Part shown: piece by piece, positions 8,601 to 18,400 of the stretch
Position numbering within the stretch: the stretch's first letter is position 1
Layout of the letters: each line of letters opens with the position of its first letter
Virus record (IMG/VR): IMGVR_UViG_3300032607_000889
Location: 1-42,217 of that record
DNA from: a virus
Length of the DNA: 42,217 nt
Direction: 5' to 3' (one strand)
Made by a program: the position numbers and the translations under genes
Notes under the pieces: model-generated
What the model was told of the DNA's origin: nothing
Seen by the model: the letters and a program-made list of their open reading frames with translations, nothing else
The model's database searches: none

Positions 8601-11600
8601 TTATACAGAAATAGAAATAAACCTATTTTTTAAATCTATAACAAATTTATTATCACCGTCGTGCATATAAGAAGCAACTACTGTACCTCTAAAACTTGCG
8701 TCACCATTTGTATCAATAGCAAAAGTTTCTTTAGTAGTATTAACTCCATTAATACTTTCGGTTTTTCTACCCACTATTCCCCTAGCTGATATTAATACAC
8801 CGTTACCTCCGCTTGGTACATCAAAGTTTGGTGTTTGTATAGTAAACTCACCATCAGCTGGCAAAATATTAGCGGCTTGAGATTTAATAACTTTATCTGG
8901 AGCAATACTATTATCGGCTACATTTTTAATCTCACTAAGTATGTCGTCGGGGCAAGGGCTCCAGTCTGTTATTTTATTACCTTGCTCTAGCTGTACATAA
9001 GCAATATTTAACTGTGCGCTAATTATTGGTGAAAAAGAGAAACGACAGTATACAATACCACCAGTTCCATCGTCTGGCAGAGTAGTAAAAACTTGATAAA
9101 TTTGTTTCCAAGCTGTAGTAACGTCTGTATTAACTGCTGATAAAGAACCAGGACTTCTAGCCGTTGAGTTGCCGGTAGTCCAATTTTCTATATTAAGTAT
9201 TTTATTTACGCCGCCACTTATTGCTTTATTACCTTTAACTATAGCGCTAACAATATATTCGGTATCTGGCTTTAACTCCATTATTGTAGCACTTCTAATT
9301 CCCCCGGTAGTACCTAAACTTTCCTTAATTTGTAAAGTATTTTTTGTACCATATTTAATAGTATTGCTAATACTAACCAAACCACTGCCTGTTGTTTGCC
9401 AGCCTTCAGAATAATTAAAATTACCACCGTTACGTATTAGGTTAGTACCACCCACTACTATTTTTGAATTATCAACTACTACATTTGCTGTACCGATACC
9501 AGTTAGCGTACCTGTTCCGCTAACAGTAATTTTTTGATTGTTAACTACTACATTAGTAGCACCGGTACCTGTTAGTTTACCGTCACCATCAACATTAATT
9601 ATGCTGTTGTTAACTACCACACTTTCAGTACCTACGCCCTCTAGTACACCTGTTGTTTCATTTACTTTTATTATTTTGTTGTTAACAACTACATATTCAG
9701 TACCACCAATACCTCGTAATTCACCAACAGTGTTTATACTTATAGAACCGTTATTAACTACTACATTATCGGTACCTACTCCAGTTAATTTACCATTATC
9801 ATCAATTTTAATAATTTTGTTGTTAACTACTACATCTTTAGCACCAGTGCCTGTTAGTTTACCGTCACCATCAATAGTAATATCTTTGTTATCAATTGTG
9901 TTATCAAAAAACGCAAAAGTAAGTCCGTCAAAAACTACTGTGCCCGTAAATTTTCCGGAAGTAAACCCGCTCCAAGAGCCAATTATGAATACTTGAACTC
10001 CGTATATTTCTTGAGCTAAACCCACACGAGCAGTAAAAGGTACGCGCTGCCATGTGTTAGTAGCATTAGTTGGCTGTACAATTGTATCAACATAAGTATT
10101 TAATGCAGGATTATTTAAATCAACAACTTTAGTAAATAATCTAACAAGTATTCCAGGTAGTCCTCTAGTAACTGTTAATAAATTTACATCCATAGTGCCA
10201 GAAATAAACGTTCCTTTAGGCATTGGTTGTGTCCATGTGGTGCTACGCTCAATACCTAGTCCGGCTTCTCCACTTGCAATGTATTTTACTGCATTAGTAC
10301 CAAATCTAGTATCTGTAGTTTCTTTTACTGGAGCTGTTCCGCCCCATGAGTTCCACTTATCTGGATACGCCCCTGTCCATAATTCAAACGAAGGATTAAA
10401 GCCTAAGGTAGTTGTTGCGTCTGTAGCAAATATTTTATCATAAGGAATATTTATAGTCCCAGACCAAGTAGATGTAGTAGCTGCGCTAGCTGCTATACCA
10501 TTAGTTGCCAATGTTCCTCCAACAAAAGCCCACATTTCTTTGACACCTGTGGTTGCAGAAATTTTAGTAGCAAAACCAAAGCCGTCACCGCCTGCTTGTT
10601 CACACCACACAGCTTCTACTGTAGACCAACCTTTTGGAAAGTTAATTGTTACAGCAGTAGCTGCGCGCGCATTGCCGCTCTTAATTACTGATATACCGTT
10701 AACATAAAGATTATGCCCGTCGTCACCACTAACAGTAGTAGTCCATGTAGTAGCGGTTTCACAGTATACGTTAGAGGTTGCTACACCAATATAGTTACTA
10801 TAATCAGCGCCAAATATAGTACTGCCTGTTAAACTAGCTGCATCTGCAAAAGTAACTGTCTGTACGGGGGTAACGTTAGCAAAAAATGTGTATTCAGGAA
10901 TTGTGCCAGCTGTAGTACTTACTGAATAGCGGTTAACTACCCAGCTATTAATACCCATGTTGCTTTGAGTAGTATTTAAAACAGCAGTAGTTTTAACCGT
11001 AGTATCAATTGCTGCTGTAGTCACAGTTTGATATTGAATCGCATGGCCTAGACTAATATCCTCAAGATTAATGTCTTGAATTTCTACACGTCCGCCACCT
11101 GTGCCAGTACCATCTGGTGAATAACCTAATACAGTATGTACAATTACTTTTGATACGCCTGTATGTAAATCACCGGGACTAAAATAAGCATAGTAGCGTT
11201 TAAATTCTGTGGTTAAGTTGTTTACTGCAAACTTACCTGCTAAGTATCCGCCCCAGTCATACCGAGCCGTATTATTTGTATCAATTTCTAGCAAACCTAG
11301 GTGTACATCGCCTTTAACTGCTCCAGCTGTTCTGCGAATTAATGCAGATAACTGATAACGCTTTTTTGGGTCATAGTTAATGGTATACGCTTTGTTAATT
11401 GTAATACCTTCAAATAAATGTTCCCCATTACTGCCAGCTAATACCTTATTACCTGTAGTGCCATCAGTTATAGTAGCAATATTTTCACTATTCCACGCTG
11501 TTGTGTTAGAGCAGGTAGGGTCAAAATTAAGTGTAATACCTGCTGAAGCATTTACCGCATAGTTATTAATTTGTTGTTGTATACTCAGACCAGAATCTAA

Positions 11601-13100
11601 AATAGTGGTGTAAGTACCATCGCTGTTTCTTCTTTTAATTGATAAACCTGTGCCGTCAATTTGACCAGCAGTTAATTGCCCCCGAATATCTGCTGCTGCA
11701 AAATCAACAGAACCATCTGGAAATATTGCCCAGCCGTTTTGATTTGATCCACGTCTTGGCACGCCATTAGCATCAACTAAGTAATTATAGTTACCGCTTT
11801 TTAGTACTCCACCAATTGTACCGTCTCCGGCAGTAAGGTGTATAGCATCTAAGTTTAAGATTTTTGCGCTATCAATTGCAGCATCCGCAATTTTTGCATT
11901 GGTAATAAAACCATCAGTAATAAAAGCGGCTTTTGCATAAACACCGGCAGGAATAGTAATCTGTTGAGGAGTACCAAAAAACCTAACTTCGGGTGTTTTA
12001 ATTACCTCAAACTGCTTGTTGTTTTCGGCAAGAACTGCGTCAACAAGTGCTGTTGTATCTAGTGAACTAGAGGCTAGCACAGGTCCTGCCGTGTTGCCCT
12101 CAAAACCGTCAATAGTTACCCAAGACGCCCATACTAACCAAGTAGTGTCAGCAGCAGACTCAAAACTACCAATAGTTCCAGTAAACTCTGACTTAGGTGT
12201 AGCGTTAGCAAAAATTTGTTCTTCTGTTTCTGGGTATTGTTTTTTACTTAGTGCATATATCTTAGTTTTTGAGTGTCCGTGTCCTACAGTATAATCTGGA
12301 ACGCCAACTGAAACAAATATAAAAGATGTTCCGCCCGACACTTTAAGTCCTGTAGGGGTAGGGGCTACAGTGGGATCTACTCCAACACCGCCTTCTCTTA
12401 ACTTGTTTATAGTATAAGTAGACGAAAATGTAGTTAAACCAATAGTTGCTGTTAAAACAAAAGTTGCACTATCTTTATCCCATTTAGTAGACGTAGAAGC
12501 ATCGCTAAGAGATATTGCGCCAGTGTTTTTGTTTATGGTTAATGTTAACCCATCAACTGTTTTATAGTTAAGAACACTTTCTCCAAGTATTCCATAAACT
12601 ACATCTTTTGTTAGCTTAATACTACCATTATACAGTTCTAGAGTATTAGCGTCGGTTGGTAATATATAATTTTTGCCGTCCGAATCACTGCTTATAACAT
12701 CAAAAGTTCTGGTTAACCTTGTAGATAGGCTAGTATATCTTTTGGATATAACTACGGGGTTAGAGGTATATGTTGCACCATTAAAGTCTAGTGTGGCCTG
12801 TATGGTTATATAGTACCCAGCAAATTTACTGGGGTCTATTATTAGAGTATTGCCAACCTGCTCAAAAGTTGTGCCTTCTTTTAAACCATCAATAGGAGGG
12901 AACTCAACAACGCCTTGTAGATTACCTGCCAACTGAGCAGTTACGGTTATGCTTGTAGGAAAAGCTGTATCATTAATTCCTCCGTACACAAATTCTAGAT
13001 ACGGAGAAGCCAAAGATATAAAATTTGTGTTTAGCGATACTACTCGCTGCGGCAATGCTTGTAAAGCAGTGTCTTTGCTGTTAACAGGTGTTTTTAACAT
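8601..13100 (-). CDS. Tail tip / host-specificity protein (J-like C-terminal architecture)
   Basis: 1499 residues; the ATG overlaps the upstream stop as TAATG. The middle resembles the C-terminal part of lambda J-type tail tip proteins: an Fn3-like segment (about 250-350, APTPTGLKVSGGTSF), then FITNAKIADAAIDSAKILNLDAIH, an element common in phage tip proteins after the Fn3 domains. Residues about 1070-1215 hold seven copies of a 23-residue beta unit with VVVNN and GKLTGxG. Residues about 1215-1370 look like a carbohydrate-binding jelly roll of the type ending in a QLEQGNKITDWSPCPDD motif. The C-terminus (ETFAIDTNGDASFRGTVVASY) is a usual fibre tip. It lies directly after the hub gene, so it should sit at the distal tail end and choose the host. 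Confidence 0.75.
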   Translation of the reverse strand: MLKTPVNSKDTALQALPQRVVSLNTNFISLASPYLEFVYGGINDTAFPTSITVTAQLAGNLQGVVEFPPIDGLKEGTTFEQVGNTLIIDPSKFAGYYITIQATLDFNGATYTSNPVVISKRYTSLSTRLTRTFDVISSDSDGKNYILPTDANTLELYNGSIKLTKDVVYGILGESVLNYKTVDGLTLTINKNTGAISLSDASTSTKWDKDSATFVLTATIGLTTFSSTYTINKLREGGVGVDPTVAPTPTGLKVSGGTSFIFVSVGVPDYTVGHGHSKTKIYALSKKQYPETEEQIFANATPKSEFTGTIGSFESAADTTWLVWASWVTIDGFEGNTAGPVLASSSLDTTALVDAVLAENNKQFEVIKTPEVRFFGTPQQITIPAGVYAKAAFITDGFITNAKIADAAIDSAKILNLDAIHLTAGDGTIGGVLKSGNYNYLVDANGVPRRGSNQNGWAIFPDGSVDFAAADIRGQLTAGQIDGTGLSIKRRNSDGTYTTILDSGLSIQQQINNYAVNASAGITLNFDPTCSNTTAWNSENIATITDGTTGNKVLAGSNGEHLFEGITINKAYTINYDPKKRYQLSALIRRTAGAVKGDVHLGLLEIDTNNTARYDWGGYLAGKFAVNNLTTEFKRYYAYFSPGDLHTGVSKVIVHTVLGYSPDGTGTGGGRVEIQDINLEDISLGHAIQYQTVTTAAIDTTVKTTAVLNTTQSNMGINSWVVNRYSVSTTAGTIPEYTFFANVTPVQTVTFADAASLTGSTIFGADYSNYIGVATSNVYCETATTWTTTVSGDDGHNLYVNGISVIKSGNARAATAVTINFPKGWSTVEAVWCEQAGGDGFGFATKISATTGVKEMWAFVGGTLATNGIAASAATTSTWSGTINIPYDKIFATDATTTLGFNPSFELWTGAYPDKWNSWGGTAPVKETTDTRFGTNAVKYIASGEAGLGIERSTTWTQPMPKGTFISGTMDVNLLTVTRGLPGILVRLFTKVVDLNNPALNTYVDTIVQPTNATNTWQRVPFTARVGLAQEIYGVQVFIIGSWSGFTSGKFTGTVVFDGLTFAFFDNTIDNKDITIDGDGKLTGTGAKDVVVNNKIIKIDDNGKLTGVGTDNVVVNNGSISINTVGELRGIGGTEYVVVNNKIIKVNETTGVLEGVGTESVVVNNSIINVDGDGKLTGTGATNVVVNNQKITVSGTGTLTGIGTANVVVDNSKIVVGGTNLIRNGGNFNYSEGWQTTGSGLVSISNTIKYGTKNTLQIKESLGTTGGIRSATIMELKPDTEYIVSAIVKGNKAISGGVNKILNIENWTTGNSTARSPGSLSAVNTDVTTAWKQIYQVFTTLPDDGTGGIVYCRFSFSPIISAQLNIAYVQLEQGNKITDWSPCPDDILSEIKNVADNSIAPDKVIKSQAANILPADGEFTIQTPNFDVPSGGNGVLISARGIVGRKTESINGVNTTKETFAIDTNGDASFRGTVVASYMHDGDNKFVIDLKNRFISISV
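9455..9895 (-). repeat. In-frame tandem repeat encoding seven 23-residue beta units
   Basis: Within the tip gene a roughly 69-bp unit is repeated about seven times. The protein core is VVVNN-x-x-I-x-(V/I)-x-x-x-G-(K/T)-L-x-G-x-G. The first copy is diverged (DNKDITIDGDGKLTG). In-frame repeats of this size can expand or contract by slippage and change the length of the protruding tip. Confidence 0.8.
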
Positions 13101-14599
13101 TAAATTAATACTCCAATTTGTACCATACCAGTTACCCAGTCTCTTTGAATCGAAAACACAATACCCGGTTTTGCTGTAGTTAAATTAAATCTACTTGATT
13201 GTATACTTACTCTGTCACCTAATTGCACAAAAATAAACTCAGGAAAATATATTGCTGTTACTAAAAATCGCTGTTTTGACCACAGCAGTAGCCTGTTGGC
13301 AGCTTCTTCTTCTGCTTCTGATTCTACTAGTAATAATGTAGGTTCTTCTGTAGCAGTACCGCTATCATTGTACAGTATTTGTTTTGCATCATCTTTAGCC
13401 GTTACATAGGAATACTCATAAGAAAAATTTACGGCCGGATTTACTCCTTCAGCTACTGTTGCTTGTACAGTATAATTTTTACAATATGATAACTTTATAA
13501 TAGGACGAACTGGAAATGTTTGAGAAATTGCTAAACTGCCTTCAACCATAGACGCATCAGTAAACTTAAATTTATACTCAGAGTCCGCAAGAATCTTAGG
13601 GGCAGTTAGTTCAATTAGTTTTAGTTTACTGGCACTAACAGTATCATTTGCAATAGTTATACTAGGGCAGATTAACCCAGCATTAACACTTTTAGCAAGC
13701 TGCGAGCATACGTCTAGTATATTAATCCTGTCTTTTATAAATATACCTACTTTTTTGGTGTTAGTAAAATCCTCAAAAGCAATATCTGAATCTGTAAATT
13801 TATTATGGTTGGCACCATAGTTTTTAACAATAGCAGCTATAATTCCTGCTACAGTATTAGTATAGGGTGCGTATCCTTGTGCGCTGCAAGTTACAGTACC
13901 TCTTGGGTCAGATATTAAAGAAAAAGTACCTTCAGTTATATCTTCTACTACTTCAACAGGTATACCGTTGTCACGTACTTCAATTAAACCACTAGTACCG
14001 CCCCCAGTTTTTACACCATCGTGGTACATGTATACATTACGAATATCTTTGGTATTGTCGGTGCCTACAAACAATGGCTGAACATTAAAGCACTCTCCGA
14101 ATAGTAGGGGCAATATTGTGTTTTGAGTATTTTGAGAATAGCTGGTATTTAGCAGTGTTTTTTCTGTAATATTATCATTTAGTTTTTGTAGTTTATCAAA
14201 TATTGATATAGTTAAACTACTTTCGCTATCACAAGTTAAATCCTCTACTAAACCATCAAATATTAACACAAAGTCACTTTTTGGCCAAGAAGGATCACCT
14301 AAATAAATTTTTACTCTTCTGCGTTTCCACACATAGTCTAACAAGTAATCATATTCACCATTAAAGTTAACTAGCTCTAAGCTGCCAAAACTTGAGGATA
14401 CAGAGCCGTCCACAGATAGGCTTTCGGTAAAAATTAAGCCGCCGTTAATTATAGGCCAGTAATTTATTGTGCTATTATATGCTACACTAGATAAGTAAAA
14501 AGAATCGGTCGTGCCGCCTACTCCTACTATGTCCACAAGCGTACATTTTATATGATCTGGTGTATTTAACCAATTTATTAATTCACTTACTTTTTTCAT
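13100..14599 (-). CDS. Tail hub / distal tail baseplate protein
   Basis: 499 residues. No named motif is certain, but position (after the distal tail protein, before the tip protein) and pattern fit a siphophage tail hub. The N-terminal half describes local surface and element terms (GSLELVNFNGEYDYLLDYVWKRRRVKIYLGD) as in hub domains, and the C-terminus has LGDRVSIQS...GIVFSIQRDWVTGMVQIGVLI, the strand-turn pattern of the hub C-terminal barrel. It starts 4 bp after the end of the 14604-15425 gene and ends in TAATG shared with the tip gene. It should close the tail tube and hold the tip. Confidence 0.6.
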   Translation of the reverse strand: MKKVSELINWLNTPDHIKCTLVDIVGVGGTTDSFYLSSVAYNSTINYWPIINGGLIFTESLSVDGSVSSSFGSLELVNFNGEYDYLLDYVWKRRRVKIYLGDPSWPKSDFVLIFDGLVEDLTCDSESSLTISIFDKLQKLNDNITEKTLLNTSYSQNTQNTILPLLFGECFNVQPLFVGTDNTKDIRNVYMYHDGVKTGGGTSGLIEVRDNGIPVEVVEDITEGTFSLISDPRGTVTCSAQGYAPYTNTVAGIIAAIVKNYGANHNKFTDSDIAFEDFTNTKKVGIFIKDRINILDVCSQLAKSVNAGLICPSITIANDTVSASKLKLIELTAPKILADSEYKFKFTDASMVEGSLAISQTFPVRPIIKLSYCKNYTVQATVAEGVNPAVNFSYEYSYVTAKDDAKQILYNDSGTATEEPTLLLVESEAEEEAANRLLLWSKQRFLVTAIYFPEFIFVQLGDRVSIQSSRFNLTTAKPGIVFSIQRDWVTGMVQIGVLI

Positions 14600-14603
14600 T
14601 TAT

Positions 14604-15425
14604 TTACCAACTGTTTATAGTCATACTACTGTTATACAAACTAAATAAAACATACTCTAAGTTATTATCTTGACTTCTTCCATATATTGAATAAGCCTGA
14701 GTGACTTCAGGATTTGTATTATCTGGAAATACGCATGCAAACAGTAACCCGTTTGAGCCATAAGCATTCATAATTTGTTGAAGTTTACGTCTATCTGTGT
14801 CGCTTAAGTACTGTAGCTGAAACTGCATTGTTTCTTGCTTAGGTCTACGGTCTGCGTATACATCGCCAGCCCTACTAGTAGTTATTACACTATTGTCTGT
14901 AATACCAAGTGTAATGCCGTTACTTACTTGCCTACTGCTTTCCCAGTAAGTTCCGCATACTATTCTTGCGCAATCAACAGGGGCTCCGCTAACAACAGAT
15001 ATAATTATTTTTTCTACAAGATATTCCGCATTAAACCACACACTAGTTTTAGTAGCCCCGTTATACGCAAAAACATTACTATCATAAGTACCGTTACGGG
15101 GTATTAATATTGTTCTATCTTTTGCTGCGGTTAATGTACCGCTATCAGCTCTAGCTGTGGTATCGTTAACCCCTGTGTATAGCTTTACACTTATACTTGC
15201 ACCATCTAATAAATTTGTAGCTGGCAGTGCTATTGCACTTACTTTTTGTGGGTTACCTTCCCATTTTAGTTCATAATTTACTGTACTAGCTAAGCTTCTA
15301 TGTACACTAGTTTTTTTAGTATTTTGTACATTTTTTATATCAAACCCTGCGGCTGTGTTGTTAATGCCAACACTTATTGTTGCCAAATCTGCAACGTTAG
15401 TATGTATTACTCTTAAATTTGCCAT
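14604..15425 (-). CDS. Distal/minor tail protein
   Basis: 273 residues, directly after the tape measure and before the hub gene, the usual place for a distal tail (Dit-like or lambda M/L-like) protein. The sequence has a beta-sandwich N-terminal part with WEGNPQKVSAIALPATNL, like the galactose-binding folds seen in such proteins, and a C-terminal part with YADRRPKQETMQFQLQYLS and GSNGLLFACVFPDN typical of tail-tube-like adaptors. The ribosome site is AAGGAT. It follows a strong hairpin after the tape measure gene, which could lower its level relative to the tape measure. The exact family is not certain. Confidence 0.6.
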   Translation of the reverse strand: MANLRVIHTNVADLATISVGINNTAAGFDIKNVQNTKKTSVHRSLASTVNYELKWEGNPQKVSAIALPATNLLDGASISVKLYTGVNDTTARADSGTLTAAKDRTILIPRNGTYDSNVFAYNGATKTSVWFNAEYLVEKIIISVVSGAPVDCARIVCGTYWESSRQVSNGITLGITDNSVITTSRAGDVYADRRPKQETMQFQLQYLSDTDRRKLQQIMNAYGSNGLLFACVFPDNTNPEVTQAYSIYGRSQDNNLEYVLFSLYNSSMTINSW

Positions 15426-15448
15426 TTTGTTATCCTTATAAAGGTAAT

Positions 15449-15478
15449 AAATAGGGGTCTAATTAAAGACCCCTATTT
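15449..15478 (-). terminator. Hairpin between tape measure and distal tail genes
   Basis: A 12-bp perfect stem (AAATAGGGGTCT / AGACCCCTATTT) with a 6-base loop follows the tape-measure stop by 3 bp. On the minus strand it runs into ATTTATTA, so it could be a partial intrinsic terminator. Confidence 0.7.
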
Positions 15479-15481
15479 TAC

Positions 15482-18400
15482 TTACTTAATGCCGGCTTTA
15501 GCCTGTAAGCGGTTAGATTGAATTGCCTTATCATTAGCACTAGAAATAACTTTAGTAATTTCTTGTGTGTTACGATCGGTAGCCTTAGCGTTAAGGATAG
15601 CCCCATCAGCTACTACTGCAGCCAACTCTTCTACCTGCTTTGTTAAGTTAACAATTTGATTTACTAGTTGTTGTGTTTGTGCGTTATTGTTTTTGGAATT
15701 TTGCATTAACATTGCGTTATCAGCGGCAGGAATAATTCGTTCACCTTGGTGAATTTGTGCAATCATATCCTGTGGAACATAGTTAGTACCTACAGCAAAA
15801 CTAGAAGCAGTGCTAATTGATACGCCACCTGCTTTTAAATATGCGCCTAAATACTCACTAGTTGTTTTTGTTGCTGTGCTAATTTCTTGTAAAAAGGTAT
15901 TAGACTCGGTTAATTTTTCTAGCTGTTTTTCAGTATCAGTTAACTGGCTTTCTAATGCACTAGTAGTTGATTGAACAGCAGAACGTATTGAGTTAAAATC
16001 GCTAAGATACTGAGGACCACTTGCAAAAAGTGTACTAGATAATTTTAAGAAAGTATCAGAAGCACCAGTAAATGAGCTAATTGCGTCGTTGCGGGTTTTT
16101 ACTTCTTCTGGTGTATTTGCGGCACCTTGTATAATTCCTTGCAGTCTGGCAACTTGATCTTTTGCTATTCCGTACTGATCTTTTGCACTTAGAGCCGATT
16201 GTGAACCTAGTAGTAAATTAGTGTTATAATCTTTTAATGTTTTAATTTGTGATTTTAGCGTATCTGATGTAGTTTTTAAGCTGTTGCTTAGTGAAAGCGT
16301 TACTTTTTCAAAACTTTCAGCAGAGTTGTAATAGGTGTCTAGCGCGCTTGAAATATCTAGTATAGCGTCGGCAGTATCAGGAGCACTTCTACGCAGTGTT
16401 TCTAGTAGCTCAAATAACTGTGCTTTAGTTTTTGGTATTTGTATACCAAACTTACTAAATACAGTAGTAATTTCACCAGTATTTTTACTTGCTTTAGCAC
16501 TTGCACTAGCGAACTTATCAAAGAAACTATTCCAGCTGTCTGTACGAGCCTTTAATGCTTTTTCTTCTGCATCTCTTATTGCAAGAAATCCTGCTTGAAT
16601 ATTCATTAATGACTGAAAGTCTTCTTTTGAAATACTTGCGCTTTGTACTAGTGCTTTAAATTCTTCGCGCGTGTCAACACTTGCATAACCAAGCCTGTTC
16701 ATTTCATCTGTAACTGCTTTTTGTTTAGGAACTAAACGCTCAGCTTCAGTTAAAAAATTGTCAGAAAAAGCTTTTATTTGATCTGCAAAAACATCTAAGC
16801 CGCCTGCTTCTTTTAAAATGTCGTCTGCAGCTCTGAATCCGGAAAGCCCTTCACCAATTGAACCGGCTTTTGCTGATCCAATAGAATTTAAGCCTATTCT
16901 TACTTGTTTTGTATTTTGTAAAACACGAACAGCGGTAGTACCGTAATCTTCGCCTGCAGTTTCAAATTCTTTAAATTCTGGAAACAGCGCTTTTATTGCA
17001 ATATTGTTTATTTTGCTAAAGTATGCTTCTAATTCTGTTTTAAGTTCGTCACCTTTAAGTCCGGTATAATCAAACTTAAGAGGGTTGCCTTTGGGGCCTC
17101 TTAATTCTACGGTTTTTAGTTTATCAGTAACAAAAGTAAACGAATCTTTATTACCCATCATTTTAGCTATTTCTTGGTAGCCTTGCTCAAGATTATCAAA
17201 AATGCTAGTAAATGCTTCTTTTATGTCATCAGGAACTGTACCTGTTATTGGTTTAATATAACTACCTGAGTCGTCACTTCCAAACCACCCACCATCTTCT
17301 TCCCATTTAACTAACACGTCAGTTACTTGGCTTAACCCACTTTCTATATCTTTAGATACGTTATAAAAAGTTCCGCTAAGCTCTAGTCTTTGGCTGTTAA
17401 TACTGCTTGACTCTGAGCGATCTCCTCCAAATATCCCGCTTATAATACCCCCTAAAATAGGTATACTTGAACCAAAACCGCCTTCTTTTTTAGGTGACAT
17501 AATTTCAAGTATTTCACTAGTTACAGTTCTTAGCCCTGAAGTTAGTACTGTGTTAGTAGCTTTACCTATTGCGCCAGCTACATTTTCAAAACTGCGTAGC
17601 AGCTTATTGTCGTAGTCCAGGCCTTCAAAAGAGTTTTCTTTTAGTATTTCTAAAGAATTAACTATAGAGTTAGCTTTTGCCTCGTCATCACCAAGAATAC
17701 CGCCTATGTCCGAAACTTTGTTACCTTTTGAGTCATAGGTCATTCCCGTACCTTGGGTTTCCTGTATTTGTTCGGAGTTAGCGCTAAATGTAGGAACACT
17801 GCCGCCACCACCGCCACCAAATGCCCCAAGTTTACTGGCAATAAATACCCCTGCTGCTGCTGCCATCCAGGGACCCATAGCACCCCAGCTAGCATAAATT
17901 TCTGCAATATAAGCAGGTAGTCTTGCTGCAACGCCTGCAAAGGTTATTCCCGTACTTGCTGCCTCTGCTCCTGCTTTGGCTGTAACACCCATTATTGCGT
18001 TACCAACTTTAAAAGCTAGTTCTTTTGCATCCATAGCCATTCTATACAAATGCATTGTTTTTTCAACTTTATCTAGTGCTTTGTAAGTAGCAGTTTTTTC
18101 GTTAAACATAGTTTTAGCTGAAGATACTAGCTTTATGTTTCCGCTTAACTCATCTTTTTGTGACTTGCGTTTTTGTGCATTATACGCTAAATCAGCATCG
18201 GCTATTTTGTCAACATCTTTACTATCGTAAGCTTCTTTTTTAGCTTTAGTGGCTTTTTCAAGTGCTTTAGTATTTCTTTCATTTTGTATTGTTACTTCAG
18301 TTAAAGATGTAACAAAACCACCAATAGCTGCACCTACTTCGCCAAATGCACCTTTTAACGACTCAGCAAATGTTACGCTACTTTCAAGTAATTGATTGTA

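Noticed and set aside
9538-9996. 152-codon open frame on the plus strand inside the tail tip gene
   Set aside because: It is the complement of the in-frame tandem repeat; Pro/Leu/Thr-rich with no promoter or ribosome site, and the minus-strand gene is well supported.
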